Part shown: positions 1 to 9,749 of the stretch, piece by piece
How positions within the stretch are numbered: the stretch's first letter is position 1
Layout of the letters: every line of letters starts with the position of its first letter
DNA from: Paraphaeosphaeria minitans
Taxonomy: Eukaryota > Ascomycota > Dothideomycetes > Pleosporales > Didymosphaeriaceae
Assembly: GCA_015832175.1 (NCBI GenBank)
Contig: WJXW01000005.1
Coordinates: 868,001-932,000 of the forward strand
Reading direction: 5' to 3'
DNA: 64,000 nucleotides
Notes under the pieces: generated by a model
Told to the model about the DNA's origin: nothing
The model's input: the letters and a program-made list of their open reading frames with translations, nothing else
Databases searched by the model: none
Made by a program: the position numbers and the translations under genes

Positions 1-635
1 GGGAAAGCCTCGACGAGTCAAACATGCTCCTACCTATAGATATGACATGACTAAAAATCAAGCCTTCCGCATCTGCGCCTCGCCATTGGAAGACCGAGCT
101 TGTTCAGGTATCCCAGACGTTGCAGCAAAACTCTTCGGAAAGTCTCCATTGACCGCAAATGACGAGACATGCGCATCATGAGAGAAAAGGTGGGGTCGGG
201 ACGAGAGGTTCTTTACGCTGCGCAACAGTGCAGCGTGCACAACAGTACGTAGTACGTACCGGTCGACCCTAGTATAGGTACGGTACGGTTGAGAGTAGGT
301 ACGGTACGGTTGAGAGTAGGTACGGTACGTATGGTACAGTAGAGATGTCTGTACAGTACGTATGGTACAGTAGAGATGTATGTACAGTACCGTAAGTACT
401 AAATTAGCGCATGTATAGTGCTAGTACGGACTGGTCTACGCCTAAAGAAGCTACATCCATCTCAAAGCAGTTTAGGTCTTTCATATCTACTATATCCAAA
501 GCCATCAAATACGGGCCGTAAACTGCGTTGGATTCATACTAATTCGTGTGGAATTGATCACCAGATATCAACATGGAGAAGAGATGACTCAGTCCCAACC
601 AAACCCGTCCACGCTCCCCGAACCAAGTTCAACCC
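1..635. other. Intergenic, 3' of the cutinase-like gene
   Basis: I see no convincing gene here. The short open frames have no recognisable domain or splice partners. The only structure is the tandem-repeat block at 275-391. A gene could extend in from the left of the window, but nothing in the first 240 bases shows it. Confidence 0.6.
275..391. repeat. Two adjacent short tandem repeats (21 bp and 31 bp units)
   Basis: A 21 bp unit containing GGTACGGTACGG is present at 275-295 and 296-316, with a 13 bp partial copy to 329. It is followed by a 31 bp unit (TATGGTACAGTAGAGATG...) at 330-360 and 361-391 that differs at two positions between copies. All units are rich in GTAC. Confidence 0.85.
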
Positions 636-1331
636 CTAAACTTTTGCCGCCTTCGCCTTCGCAATGGCAAAGTTCGCCCCTGCACTCGAATACTTGCTCA
701 CCACCTGGGTGTGAGGAGTCAAGCTGCTCCCACCGTCACAGAACAAATCGTTCGAATCGCAGATGTCATCCAGCCGGCTCGCATAGCCATCCAGCGTCGC
801 GGTGCTGGCCCGCTTGTAGATGCCGCTGCCCTTGCTCGTGCCGGTGTTGTAGCTCTTGCCCGCGACGTGCGCGGGACTGGCAAAGCTCACCGCCGCGACC
901 ATGTTCTTGGTGTAGGTGCTGGCCAGGGGGGCCTCGGAGCTGAAGCTCGCGCCGCCGAGGGCGTCCCCGATGACCTGGCCGCCCTGAGAGTAGCCCAGCA
1001 GCACTATCTTGGAGTTCGGGCACGAGGCGACGTAGCTGGTGATTGCCTTTTTGAGGTTGACGACGCCCGTGTTCTCGCTGGACTCGTAGTTGTCGAGGGT
1101 GGCTGGGTAGCTGAGGCCCACGGACACGGAGCCCGGGAGCGCCTGCTTGATGAGAGAGGAGACGGAGGAGAGGGAGCCTTCGCCCACGGCTTGGGTCGAG
1201 CCGCGCGCTGAGATGATGTACACGGCGTTGCCGGTGACGCAGGTGTTCTGGCGGCCGAAAAGGGAAGACCAGGTCGGAGCTGCAGAGCCGAGGGTTGCGA
1301 GCCCGAGGGTGACGAGGGTAGAAGTGTACAT
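636..1331 (-). CDS. Secreted cutinase / acetylxylan esterase-like serine esterase (CE5 family)
   Basis: Uninterrupted 231-aa ORF. The first ~17 residues are a signal peptide (hydrophobic core ending TLGSAAP), so the enzyme is secreted. It carries the CE5 hallmarks in order: an ARGSTQ segment, the nucleophile elbow GYSQGG near residue 115, an Asp in a Cys-bracketed loop (DDICDSNDLFC), and a His after it (TPHTQVV). These form the Ser-Asp-His triad with the usual disulfide cysteines. The ARGST and CDSNDLFC context looks closer to acetylxylan esterases than to classic cutinases. Substrate is therefore either cutin-type polyester or acetylated xylan; sequence alone does not decide. The length is normal for the family and the gene looks intact. 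The start is the only ATG giving a signal peptide. Confidence 0.9.
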   Translation of the reverse strand: MYTSTLVTLGLATLGSAAPTWSSLFGRQNTCVTGNAVYIISARGSTQAVGEGSLSSVSSLIKQALPGSVSVGLSYPATLDNYESSENTGVVNLKKAITSYVASCPNSKIVLLGYSQGGQVIGDALGGASFSSEAPLASTYTKNMVAAVSFASPAHVAGKSYNTGTSKGSGIYKRASTATLDGYASRLDDICDSNDLFCDGGSSLTPHTQVVSKYSSAGANFAIAKAKAAKV

Positions 1332-2787
1332 GGTGGAGTAAAGTCACCTGAGCGAGAGACTGAGCGAATGATAGTGTTATTGCTGCTAAACACACCTTCA
1401 ACGATGCGCGTTGCAGTCTTATATGCGTGCCTCGGCGCTGCCCTCGCCGGACGCTGCGCCATATCCTCAACCACAGTTAAATCACGACGACCCAGTGGTG
1501 CATCTCATCGGTCCTGTTCGTCGTCTGCGCAAGCGGACTGGCAAGCTCGAAGTGGAAGGTCGAGGGTGATATTTCTCTCGAACCGCTCGCTCTCACCACA
1601 CGTGCAGTCTTCCACAGGCGTGCTGTGTCGGGTAGATTGCATCTGGCGAGGACCAGGGGGCCGCATCGCACGCTATGTCGCGGCGATGGCTGTTTTGAGG
1701 CTGTGGGCCGGCGGGGTCGATCAGCGCCATGATATGAATGAGGGGCGGCATCCCGGCGTCGAGTGCAGCGCAACTTCCTGATGCGCATGGCACGATCATG
1801 CTTCGGTAGTATTTGTTTGATTGCTTGGATTTCAGAACTTCCTCTTTGGTATGGTGCTGAGGTGATTGTAGCGAGGGTTCTTGCACTACGAGAGGAGTGC
1901 ATTGCGTCCGTGGGCTAGAACACGTGGAAAATGCTTGGTGCTCATTCACTATCGACAAGCTGTTGGGAAGTTCGTTGAGGGCAGACAATGCTTTTTTGTG
2001 GGCTCGAACGCCTGGAGCCGTTGCCTCCACAATTGAGAAATGTACCAATGCACGTCATACGATTCCCGCAATCTAGTGTGTCCTAAACCGTAATCAGCGG
2101 CAGAAATACAATGTATTAGGGGTCCATCTGGAAAATACACGACATCGCCGTCCATTACAGGCTGGCTGCAAGCTCTTCATCAGGTTGTTGCTATAACGTT
2201 TTATGGACGCCTACGCAAGCCAGATAAGCCAACCGCTACCAGTTTTGCAGCGACGAGATCATCAAGGGCAGATTTGTCAAGAGGGCGGTAGGCATACCAT
2301 GAATGCTTCCGTTCGAGACGAGACTTGGCCATCGTGAGCTGGTCGTTTAGCAGCGGTCGTCAGTGTGGAGATACCGAGCAATCAGCCTTTGGGAAAGGCC
2401 TGTATGATATAATCCGGCACCTCTCGTCAGTGAATTGGGATTTTTCGTGGAAATGCATGCTTCTTCTATTCGGGTAGCAGAGTATATACAACGGATCGGG
2501 TGGGGTGGATGAGCGTGAGTGGTGGGTTGGGAAATCGGGGTTTCGTTTACCTGCCAACCAAAGACACAGCCTAGTGCGGACGGGCTCGGACAGCAGTCGT
2601 GCGCGCATAGCCCCATATGTAAGGACGTCGACAACGAAAATAGAAGAGCAAATGCGGAAGGTCGATACAAAAGTGCCATATCCAGAACGCGCCCCGGGTC
2701 CGCAGAAAGCGCGCTGCAAACTCCATACGCGGGTATCACTCCTTAGCCCAATGCTGGAAACGTGAGGAAAGAGAGAGGAGAGAGACA
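1332..2787. other. Intergenic region between two minus-strand genes
   Basis: It contains the 5' region of the cutinase-like gene and the 3' flank of the methyltransferase gene. Several ORFs of 60-150 codons occur on both strands, but none has a recognisable motif or credible splice partners, so I call no gene. Confidence 0.5.
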
Positions 2788-3858
2788 TCATGTACTTCGT
2801 AAGGGTTTCCGGCCGTATACTACGGTGCCTGGGAGGTATGCGTGGACTTTATAATTCTTCAGTTCTGTGCGTAGTTGTGCGAGGAAGAGCTGGGCACGAA
2901 CGACAGACCACTGTGTTCGTTAGCACGACGTAGCTGTAGTCTACGGTGTAGACAAGGACTTACCCCGCCGACCTGTGTCAAGAGCCGGAGCATGAAGCTC
3001 TCGGCACCTTCGTGGAGCCGCAGCTGGTTCCATCGTCCGATGTCCTTCATCTTGCGGTCCGTGGGCCACCCGTTCATGGGCCACTTGTAGGTGACCTCGG
3101 TGACGTCGACGAAGCCGGCCTTCTCCAGTCTCTCCTTTGCCTCTTCCCAAATGGTGAAGCCTTTGCCCCACGTCTCGCTCAGTCCGACGACGGTCTTCCC
3201 CCAGGTATGGAAGAAGTGGTCGTCCCCCATGGTGCCATCGTCGCATCGCGGATGCACGCCGTGCTCGACGATTTCTATCCATCCGCCCGGGGCGATGTGG
3301 TCGTATGCTTGGGCAAAGAAGAAGTCCCAGTCGGGAACGCAGCCGAAGAGCTCGCGCACGTGGACGAAGTCAAAGTGGTCGCGCGGGAATGTCCAGCCAA
3401 GAGTCACGTCGTCGATTTCAAACAAGCAGTTGGGCGGGACCCATTCGGGCTGTATTGGGGAGAGGTCGGTACCAACCACGGTCGCGGAGGGGTATTGATC
3501 TGGTCGTGTCAGCACGCATAGCTACTTGGGGCATGGGAGCAGACGAACCGGCCATGTCTATGGCCCAGATGCCAGTTCCGGTGCCTGCGTCGAGGATGCG
3601 CTGAGGATTGGATATAGGGGCAAGATGTAACTTTTTGTCGAGGGTCAAGAGGTACATGTGGTGTGCGAAGTCGAGAATCTCCTTGGCCACCTCGTCGTTG
3701 GGACCCCAGTAGGCGCCGTCGCGGTATGCGTGGTACTGCCTTCCATTTTCTATGCGGTAGTTCATGATGGATGAGGCCAGTGTATCCGTCTCGTCGCCCA
3801 GCAGGCTCTCGCTGTCGAAGCCCGAGTCAGACACATACTCGTGCGGTGTATCGTCATC

Positions 3859-3898
<40 letters not shown>

Positions 3899-4104
3899 CC
3901 GTCGCCATCGCCGTCGCCGTCGCCATGTTCGGATTGCGCATGCGCTTGCGCTGGGGCAGCAGCACTTATGACGATGACTGGGGGGGGCGGTGGCGGGGTC
4001 CCGTGTGGCTCGCGGTGGTCATCGACGTGGATGGCGCTGTCGTGGCCGGTCGAGTGCAGGCTAAAGGCATGGGGTTTTTTGGGCGGGCGAAGAGGATCAG
4101 CCAT
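2788..4104 (-). CDS. SAM-dependent methyltransferase, LaeA/TAM-like
   Basis: Three exons, 4104-3549, 3499-2964 and 2910-2788, give a 404-aa protein. Intron 1 (49 nt) starts GTTCGT; intron 2 (53 nt) starts GTAAGT and has a GTGCTAACG branch site. The N-terminal ~120 residues are disordered, with a proline run and a GDGD stretch followed by about 16 consecutive Asp. The core starts at NGRQYHAYRDGAYWGPNDE. It contains SAM motif I (DAGTGTGIWAIDMA), the acidic residue ending strand 2 (VVGTDLSP), and the APGGWIEIVE segment that follows motif II in this fungal family. The last exon restores a WS..AQLFLAQLR helix typical of LaeA-like enzymes. Such proteins include both LaeA-type regulators and metabolite methyltransferases; substrate is unknown. 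It is divergent from the FAD monooxygenase, 467 bp apart, which suggests shared regulation. Confidence 0.88.
3838..3930 (-). repeat. Imperfect GAT/GAC triplet repeat coding for poly-Asp
   Basis: Mixed GAT, GAC and GGC triplets inside exon 1 of the methyltransferase gene encode alternating Gly-Asp and then about 16 Asp residues. Codons are mixed, so it is not a pure microsatellite, but it could still change length by slippage. Confidence 0.85.
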
Positions 4105-4571
4105 GGCTCACGGCGCGTCTTCGGCGGCCGCAGGGAGGGGAGACTGATACAGGGACAGGAGGCCTACTGTGTAGTAGAGGGCCCGCAAGTCACATCGCCA
4201 GCGCGCGAGCGAGCCGGGCGGTCGGATTTCTGGGGTAAACTGGGTGCAGGCGTTGTTGGTGGGCAGCGGGCGAAGGAACATGCAGCATGTGCGCGGCGGC
4301 CCTCTCGCCTCGGCCGACGAGGGCACATTCACCATTCGCTACACGCCATCGAGACCCACCGCTTGCCATTCGAGGCCTTGCGGACACGGGACGGCTGGAC
4401 GGATGGAGCGTGGTGGATGCTGCCGACGACGACGGGACGATCGAAGACAGCGCCATTTTTTTTCTTCTACTTTCTACAGAGCCAGACCAGAGCCAGACCA
4501 GAGCCAGACCACCAGACGATGGTACGGACCGTTCCGCCACACCAAGTCAAGTCACGACTGCGACGCTGAAC
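4105..4571. promoter_or_regulatory. Divergent promoter region, methyltransferase / FAD monooxygenase
   Basis: A 467 bp interval lies between the two start codons (4104 minus, 4572 plus). Near 4485-4510 it holds a direct repeat of CCAGAGCCAGACCAGAGCCAGA type just upstream of the monooxygenase start. I see no clear TATA box. Confidence 0.5.
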
Positions 4572-6212
4572 ATGGCCGCCGCAACCAACGGGGCGCACAT
4601 CGCCCACATCGCCCACGCCGTCAACGTCAACGGCGCCGCAGACCCTTTGCCCGTGCTAGTCATCGGTTCCGGTAGGCAGGACCACCAATCCGTGTGCTTA
4701 CCGCCGCCCTGTCTGACATGATGTGCATTGTGCAGGCAGTACTGGCCTCGCCTTCGCCCACGGCCTCCGCAAGGTACGCACAGAGCCCCAGTGTTCACCA
4801 CGATGTGATGCGGATGCGCTTCTGCACGTCCGCTGCCACCTTCGCACGCCCCGACAACAGTGAACGACCACTGCCCATCCGCTGCCGTCACCCCCCCTGA
4901 CAGCAGTGAACATCACTGCCCATCCGCTGCCGTTCCCCCCCCCCCTGACAGCAGTGGACATCACTGCCCATCCACTACCGTCACACCCCTGACAACACCA
5001 GGCCGCAATCAGATGCATCGTCTTCGAGAAGAACCCACCCCGGACCCGCGAGCGAGACTGGAGCATGGGTCTACACTGGGGCGCCCCGGTGCTCAGGAGC
5101 CTCATGCCCGACGACTGGTGGCCGCGTATCCAGAGCGTCCATGCAGACCCCTCGGAGCCGCCCCAGGACCCCGACACCCTGAAATTCGTCCAGGGCGACA
5201 ACGGCAACACCATTGCCGCCTTTCCCATCAGCAACTTCTATCGCCTGCGCAGGAGCAAGCTCAGGGCTCTGCTCTCCGAACATGTCGACATTCGCCACGA
5301 GAAGCGCCTGGTCCACGTCACGTTTGCTGATGACGCGAAATCACTGACGGCCCACTTCTCTGACGGAACCTCCGCCACCGGCAGTATGCTGGTCGCCGCC
5401 GATGGTGCACGCTCGACCACGCGCCGGTGTCTGCTGGGCCCGGACTTGGGTGCGATCAACAAGATCCCCTACTGTGCCACCTTTGTTGAATCCAGGTACG
5501 CCAAGGAACAGGCCCTCTTCTTGCGAAGCTTCCACCCTTTGTACCTTGCCACTGCGCATCCCGACAACTACATGGGCTTCTTCTCGACGCAATCTGCCGA
5601 GGACCCCGAGGACCCCACCACCTGGACTTTCAACTTCTACATCTCGTGGCCGAGCAGTCTGGAAGAGCAGGAAGCTACCGCCCATTGGACCGATGCTCAG
5701 CGCCTGGCACAGCAGAAGGAGTTTGCCAAGAAGTTTTGCGAGCCATGGAAGAGTGCATATGAGTGGGCCACTGAAGATGCGGGCGTGTGGTACATGGGCA
5801 TGACGGAGTGGGACCCCGGCCATCAAGGCCACCGATGGGACAGTAAGTACCGCAGAGGGCTTCTTTCGCTTTGGATCTTCCGCCACAACCTACGCCATCT
5901 CAAACTTGACTGACATTCCCAGACCACAGCGGCCTCATCACCATGGTCGGCGATGCCGCCCACCCAATGACCTACCAACGCGGCCAAGGCCTCAACCATT
6001 CCCTCATGGACGCCGGAAAGCTCCGCGACACCCTCGTCAAGATCCGCGATGGTGCAGACAGAAGTCAAGCAATCACCAGCTTCGAAGACGAGATGATTCA
6101 GCGTGCGGGAGACGAAGTGCGCAGCTGTACCACGAATACGGCCCTACTGCATGACTGGGAAAAGGTCAAGCATAGCCCTTTGTACAGCAAGGGTATGGCG
6201 AAGAATCACTAA
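4572..6212 (+). CDS. FAD-dependent monooxygenase (class A, salicylate-hydroxylase-like)
   Basis: Four exons, 4572-4671, 4736-4773, 5002-5842 and 5923-6212, give a 422-aa protein. The first junction rebuilds the FAD-binding motif as VIGSGSTGLAFAHGLRK (GxGxxG); the third exon opens with the strand ending in Glu (CIVFEKN). The DG motif (AADGARSTTRR) lies mid-protein. The GD motif that binds the FAD ribityl chain is MVGDAAHPMTYQRGQGLNHSLMDAG, just after the last intron. The set of three motifs identifies an aromatic-hydroxylase-type flavoprotein using NAD(P)H and O2; substrate is unknown. Intron 2 is unusually long (228 nt) and is mostly a minisatellite. A tailoring role with the divergent methyltransferase is inference from position. 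Confidence 0.9.
4853..4990 (+). repeat. 44-48 bp minisatellite inside intron 2 of the monooxygenase gene
   Basis: Three imperfect units start GACARCAGTG at 4853, 4899 and 4947. Each ends in a C-rich run followed by CTGACA, which resembles a fungal branch site. A truncated fourth start (GACAACACCAG) forms the 3' splice site at 5001. Confidence 0.85.
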
Positions 6213-6877
6213 TCGAATCTTTTTCGTGTGGGACACGTGTGCTCCCTGGCGAGGAACAGCGCATGCTCGGATGTCAGATCCAAATCTCTTGTAATTTACT
6301 GCAACCTTACTCATCTCCTACTCAGTCTGTTGCTCAACGAGAGACTCTAGTACATAAGTCGTCGCCACGCATGTATATACACACTTTCTTCTTCTTCACT
6401 TTGTGTGTTTGTCCCTGATAACCGTGTCTCAGCCTAACTTGGTCACCGCAGTGGTTATTACCAGTCTCTCTCCAGCCACTCACTCAATCCACCAATGAAT
6501 CAGTCAACCAATCAACCAACCAATCAACAATCAATAATCAACCAATAGTAAGTACCAATTGCATTCATGTACCATTCATCCATGTATCATTCATCCATGT
6601 ACCATTCATCCACGTATCATTCATCCATGTACCATCCATCCATGTATCACTCGACTCAAGCCCCCAGACCCGAGCAAAACAAAAACACCGTGCCTCCCAT
6701 CCGTGCACCCATCATGCCGTCTACCAAAGCCGAACGCCCAATCAAGCCAACAAAAGAGCCGACGAGAAGAAACAGACCCCGTGAATTCATGCTGATGCTG
6801 ATGCCGATGCCGATGCCGAGCCTAGACCGTGCGTCCTGACAGACCGAGGTGCCGCGCTGCTGCGGGAACGGAGAAGG
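6213..6877. other. Convergent intergenic region with minisatellite
   Basis: It separates the 3' ends of the monooxygenase and the repeat-peptide gene. It holds a CAAT/CAACC-rich stretch at about 6485-6547 and the 15 bp array at 6566-6655. An open frame crosses the array but is only the repeat read as Met-Tyr-His-Ser-Ser; no gene is called. Confidence 0.6.
6566..6655. repeat. 15 bp tandem repeat, six copies
   Basis: Six consecutive units of CATGTAYCATTCATC, each differing by 0-4 bases, run from 6566 to 6655. Confidence 0.9.
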
Positions 6878-7393
6878 TTACTCGGATGATCCACCCCACT
6901 GGCGCTTGGAGTCAGTGGAGCCGCCGAACTGACGCTTGTACTCAGAGTCACCGCCGAACTGGCGCTTCTTATCGGTAGAGCCGCCGAACTGACGGTCCGA
7001 GAGCGTGTCACCACCGAATTGGCGCTTGTCCGAGGATGAACCACCCCATTGACTATAAAATGACATGTTAGCTTTGTTGCTTGCTGCTTGTGTTGTGGAA
7101 GGGGGAAATACGTACCGCTTCTCGTCAGCATCACCGCCGAACTGACGGTTCACATCACCACCGAACTGGCGCTTCTCCTCGCCTCCGAACTGACTAGAGG
7201 AAGATACTTGTTAGCGATGAACATGGCAGTGCGGATGTCAATGTACTTACGGACCGCGCTTGTCGCCGGCCTTGACCTCACCACCCCACTGACGGTCCTG
7301 GAGAGAGTCGCCGCCGAATTGGGGAGTCGGGACGGCGGATACGGTAGCCACCAGGATGGCACCGGCAGTGACGAGGGTAGTTGTGAACTTCAT
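6878..7393 (-). CDS. Secreted repeat precursor with Lys-Arg (Kex2-type) sites; multi-peptide precursor
   Basis: Three exons, 7393-7251, 7193-7116 and 7052-6878, give a 131-aa protein. Introns are 57 nt (GTAAGT...CTAG) and 63 nt (GTACGT...ATAG, with GCTAAC). The start is the ATG directly before a clear signal peptide (MKFTTTLVTAGAILVATVSA). The rest consists of eleven Q-F-G-G or Q-W-G-G units with variable acidic/polar tails. Seven units end in Lys-Arg (tails such as EEKR, DADEKR, SSSDKR, DSEYKR, STDSKR); three end in a single Arg (LQDR, DVNR, LSDR); the last, QWGGSSE, is the C-terminus. Kex2 cleavage would release about eight peptides, most with N-terminal Gln that could cyclise. There is no cysteine. 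The architecture matches known classes of fungal Kex2-processed repeat proteins, which include pheromone and dikaritin precursors. The units do not look like the Trp/Cys-rich alpha pheromones of related fungi, and no UstYa-like or tyrosinase gene is near. Function is unknown. Confidence 0.9.
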
Positions 7394-8818
7394 TGTGATG
7401 AAGGTACCGGACTGAAGGAATGTATTTGAGTGAAAAGAGTTGGAAGGATGTATGGGAGACCGAAGGATGTGTTGGAACAAGTATTCTTAGGATTCTGCTC
7501 TGGAACTTGATTGGAAGTTGTGTGTGGAGAGAGAGGCACTCTGGGGCGAGGGCGAGGGTTATTTTTATAAGAGAGGGTGCGGCTAGGGAGGTACGCTAGG
7601 GGTGCATTGGCCAGCGTGAAGGCACGTGAAATGATATACTGTGGGTACGTGCTTCGAGCGGCAGACGCTGGGGTCAGGAGGCTCGAGGTTGAGAACGGAT
7701 ATACCAGCCGTGAAGGTTGATATACGTCATGTGCATGCGCAGAAAGATGATGGACTATCTACAATCGGGAGCAGTGCAAATGTTTGGACTGATGAAGGGG
7801 GCAAAAGGCTCTACTGGTAAAGGTAGAACGTGGGACATTACTTTACAGGGAAATATGGTGATGATGCGACTCGATGGCAATCAATGTGCTCATCCGGAGC
7901 ATGATTTGGCACTTATCTGTTTATACAAATTATATAACGACCAATCTCAAGTCCTTATTTCTGACTTGAGGGAGTCACATAATCAACAAAAAAGAAGCGT
8001 GAAAGCTTTTGAGGTCTTCCTTAACTTAGAACTGCATTGTAAGATGACTATGCATCAAGAGTGTGCTATAAAACGTCAAGCGTATTCTGTCTGAAAGAAA
8101 ACGTCCTAATAAGCATCAACAAGCATCGTCAGGTCCATTGTGACATGTATGCATTGATGCATTGGGAACTCAGGCAACCAGGAATTCAATTGCTGTGCTG
8201 TGCTACGACCTGGCATCACCGAGAGCGCAGCAGCGAGGTGCCTGTTGGCTACTCAACGTATGAGAGCCGACCCAAGATTCTTGCTCATGTATCATTCCGC
8301 AACGGTGCATGAACTCTTTGGTTCCAATGAGAATCGGGCAGATGAGAAGACAATGAGGAAATCAATGTATTTTCGCGTCAACTATGGCAGAACGTCGTGA
8401 GGCGGAGCATCAAGATTCTTCCAAGAGTGAATACCTGTCATCCCCGGACGTAGCATGTCCAATCATTAGAAGGTCACCCTATGAGACAAAGGCCTACGGC
8501 GCCATTGTAAGCCACGATGCCCTGTACCTATGCGATTCGTCTAGTCCATCTATTCTGCCAGGAGAAGATAAGCGAGTGCAGTTTGGCTAACAATATTACC
8601 CCATCAATTTTTCAGAAAGCGCTACACGGGCATTGACACAAAACAAGCCGAAATTTTAACACGGTGCTGTGAATCTTGTGCCATATTCGGAAACCATCCC
8701 AATGTCTGATGCCACAATACTTCATCAGACGTCGTGGAAGAAAGCAAAGAGGAATATCGGTACATAAGAGAAAAATAAGTAGACGAGCGCGATGAGAAGC
8801 ATGATAGATGATGTTTGG
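7394..8818. other. Gene-poor, A+T-richer intergenic DNA
   Basis: It contains the promoter of the repeat-precursor gene and then about 1.2 kb of lower-GC sequence. Plus-strand ORFs of 66-125 codons have no signal peptide, domain or splice partners that I can recognise. No gene is called. Confidence 0.5.
7562..7569 (-). promoter_or_regulatory. Probable TATA box of the repeat-precursor gene
   Basis: TATAAAAA on the minus strand lies about 170 bp upstream of the ATG at 7393. Sequence and spacing suit a strongly expressed fungal gene with a moderate 5' UTR. It is assigned by match only. Confidence 0.45.
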
Positions 8819-9749
8819 TTAGATATCTCCAGTATCGACTGGCCGAGCTGGAGTTGAGTAAGTCGAGCACGGTGCTTCCAAGTGCTCTTGAGGCGTCACC
8901 GCAGCTTCACTCTCATTTACCGGGAAAAACTCTGAATGCTTGCTCCAGTGATGATCGAGGTAGGTTTCATCGTCTGTGTAAAATTGATGGCAGCAATAGA
9001 GCCAGTGCATCTGACTGGGGAGCTTGTTTTTGTGCTTGAGCAGGGCATGGTTGAAGAAGTGTTGCCTTTTTATGTACTTGGTACAGTATGGTGTGCTGAC
9101 TTGCCCGACAACACGGCGTTTCCCAACAAAAACGGACGGCACAGATTTCTTGAATGCAGTAGCTGAGGATGGAGGACACTTCTCCGTTACAGAAGCACAT
9201 GGTGGCGTTCTGACCTGGACGGGAGTAGAGCCCAGTCTATTGCGTGTGGGTTTGGAAGGATGATCCAGTCTCCCACCTGCGAGAGAAGAGAGCTCAGGAT
9301 CATCATTCTCGCCTAGTTCGGCTGGCATGTTATAGCTTGCTGTGACCATGTAAGTTGCATGTTGTGAAAGACAATTATGTTCATGTACCGACGACTTGTT
9401 TGACATGAATCTGCCTTTGTTGCGACATCTGAACAAGGTCGATCAGACGGGCCTCCACCACGTTTCTCCCGTACTTGTTGTACAGTTGGATGAGGGAGTT
9501 GATATCGATTCCGTAAAGCGTTTGCCAAACATCCGCGACCCCAACTATGCGTTCAGCCTCTAGAAGAAGGTTTTCAACTCCACCATGCTGAGTGGCTTTG
9601 ACAATGCTCTCTGGGTTGATGCCATCCTCACTAAACATGCTGATGGTTGTCTTTTGATGCTCTTTCAGGCCTTGAGAGTGCGAATGATCATCAGCTTCGA
9701 GGAATTTCACAGGTCGAACCTCATCCCTCTGGGTGGGCGGCGAAGACAT
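8819..9749 (-). CDS. Hypothetical protein with degenerate C2H2-like fingers
   Basis: Two exons, 9749-9389 and 9339-8819, joined over a 49 nt intron (GTACAT...CACAG), give a 293-aa protein. The start chosen is MSSPPTQRDEV, since the upstream in-frame part looks like 5' leader. The first half is acidic and then helical (VWQTLYGIDINSLIQLYNKYG). The middle is disordered and basic. The last third has two finger-like blocks, one with C, F and H-x4-H (CTKYIKRQHFFNHALLKH) and one with CC, Y and H-x4-H (CCHQFYTDDETYLDHHWSKH). Both lack a proper C-x2-C pair, so metal binding is doubtful. I recognise no family. The lower-GC surroundings and isolation suggest a lineage-specific gene. Confidence 0.5.

Noticed and set aside
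711..1211. Long plus-strand ORF opposite the cutinase-like gene
   Set aside because: It is a shadow frame of a GC-rich gene; the minus-strand product has a signal peptide and a complete catalytic triad.
6567..6839. ORF reading Met-Tyr-His-Ser-Ser repeats
   Set aside because: It is produced by the 15 bp tandem repeat, with no signal peptide, no variation expected of a protein, and a random tail.
6878..7393. The repeat precursor as an alpha-factor mating pheromone or dikaritin precursor
   Set aside because: The units lack the Trp/Cys pattern of related alpha pheromones, and no UstYa-like, tyrosinase or transporter gene is adjacent; the class remains open.
7717..8094. 125-codon plus-strand ORF in the low-GC region
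   Set aside because: No recognisable motif, unusual composition, and no splice partners or promoter elements that set it apart from chance.
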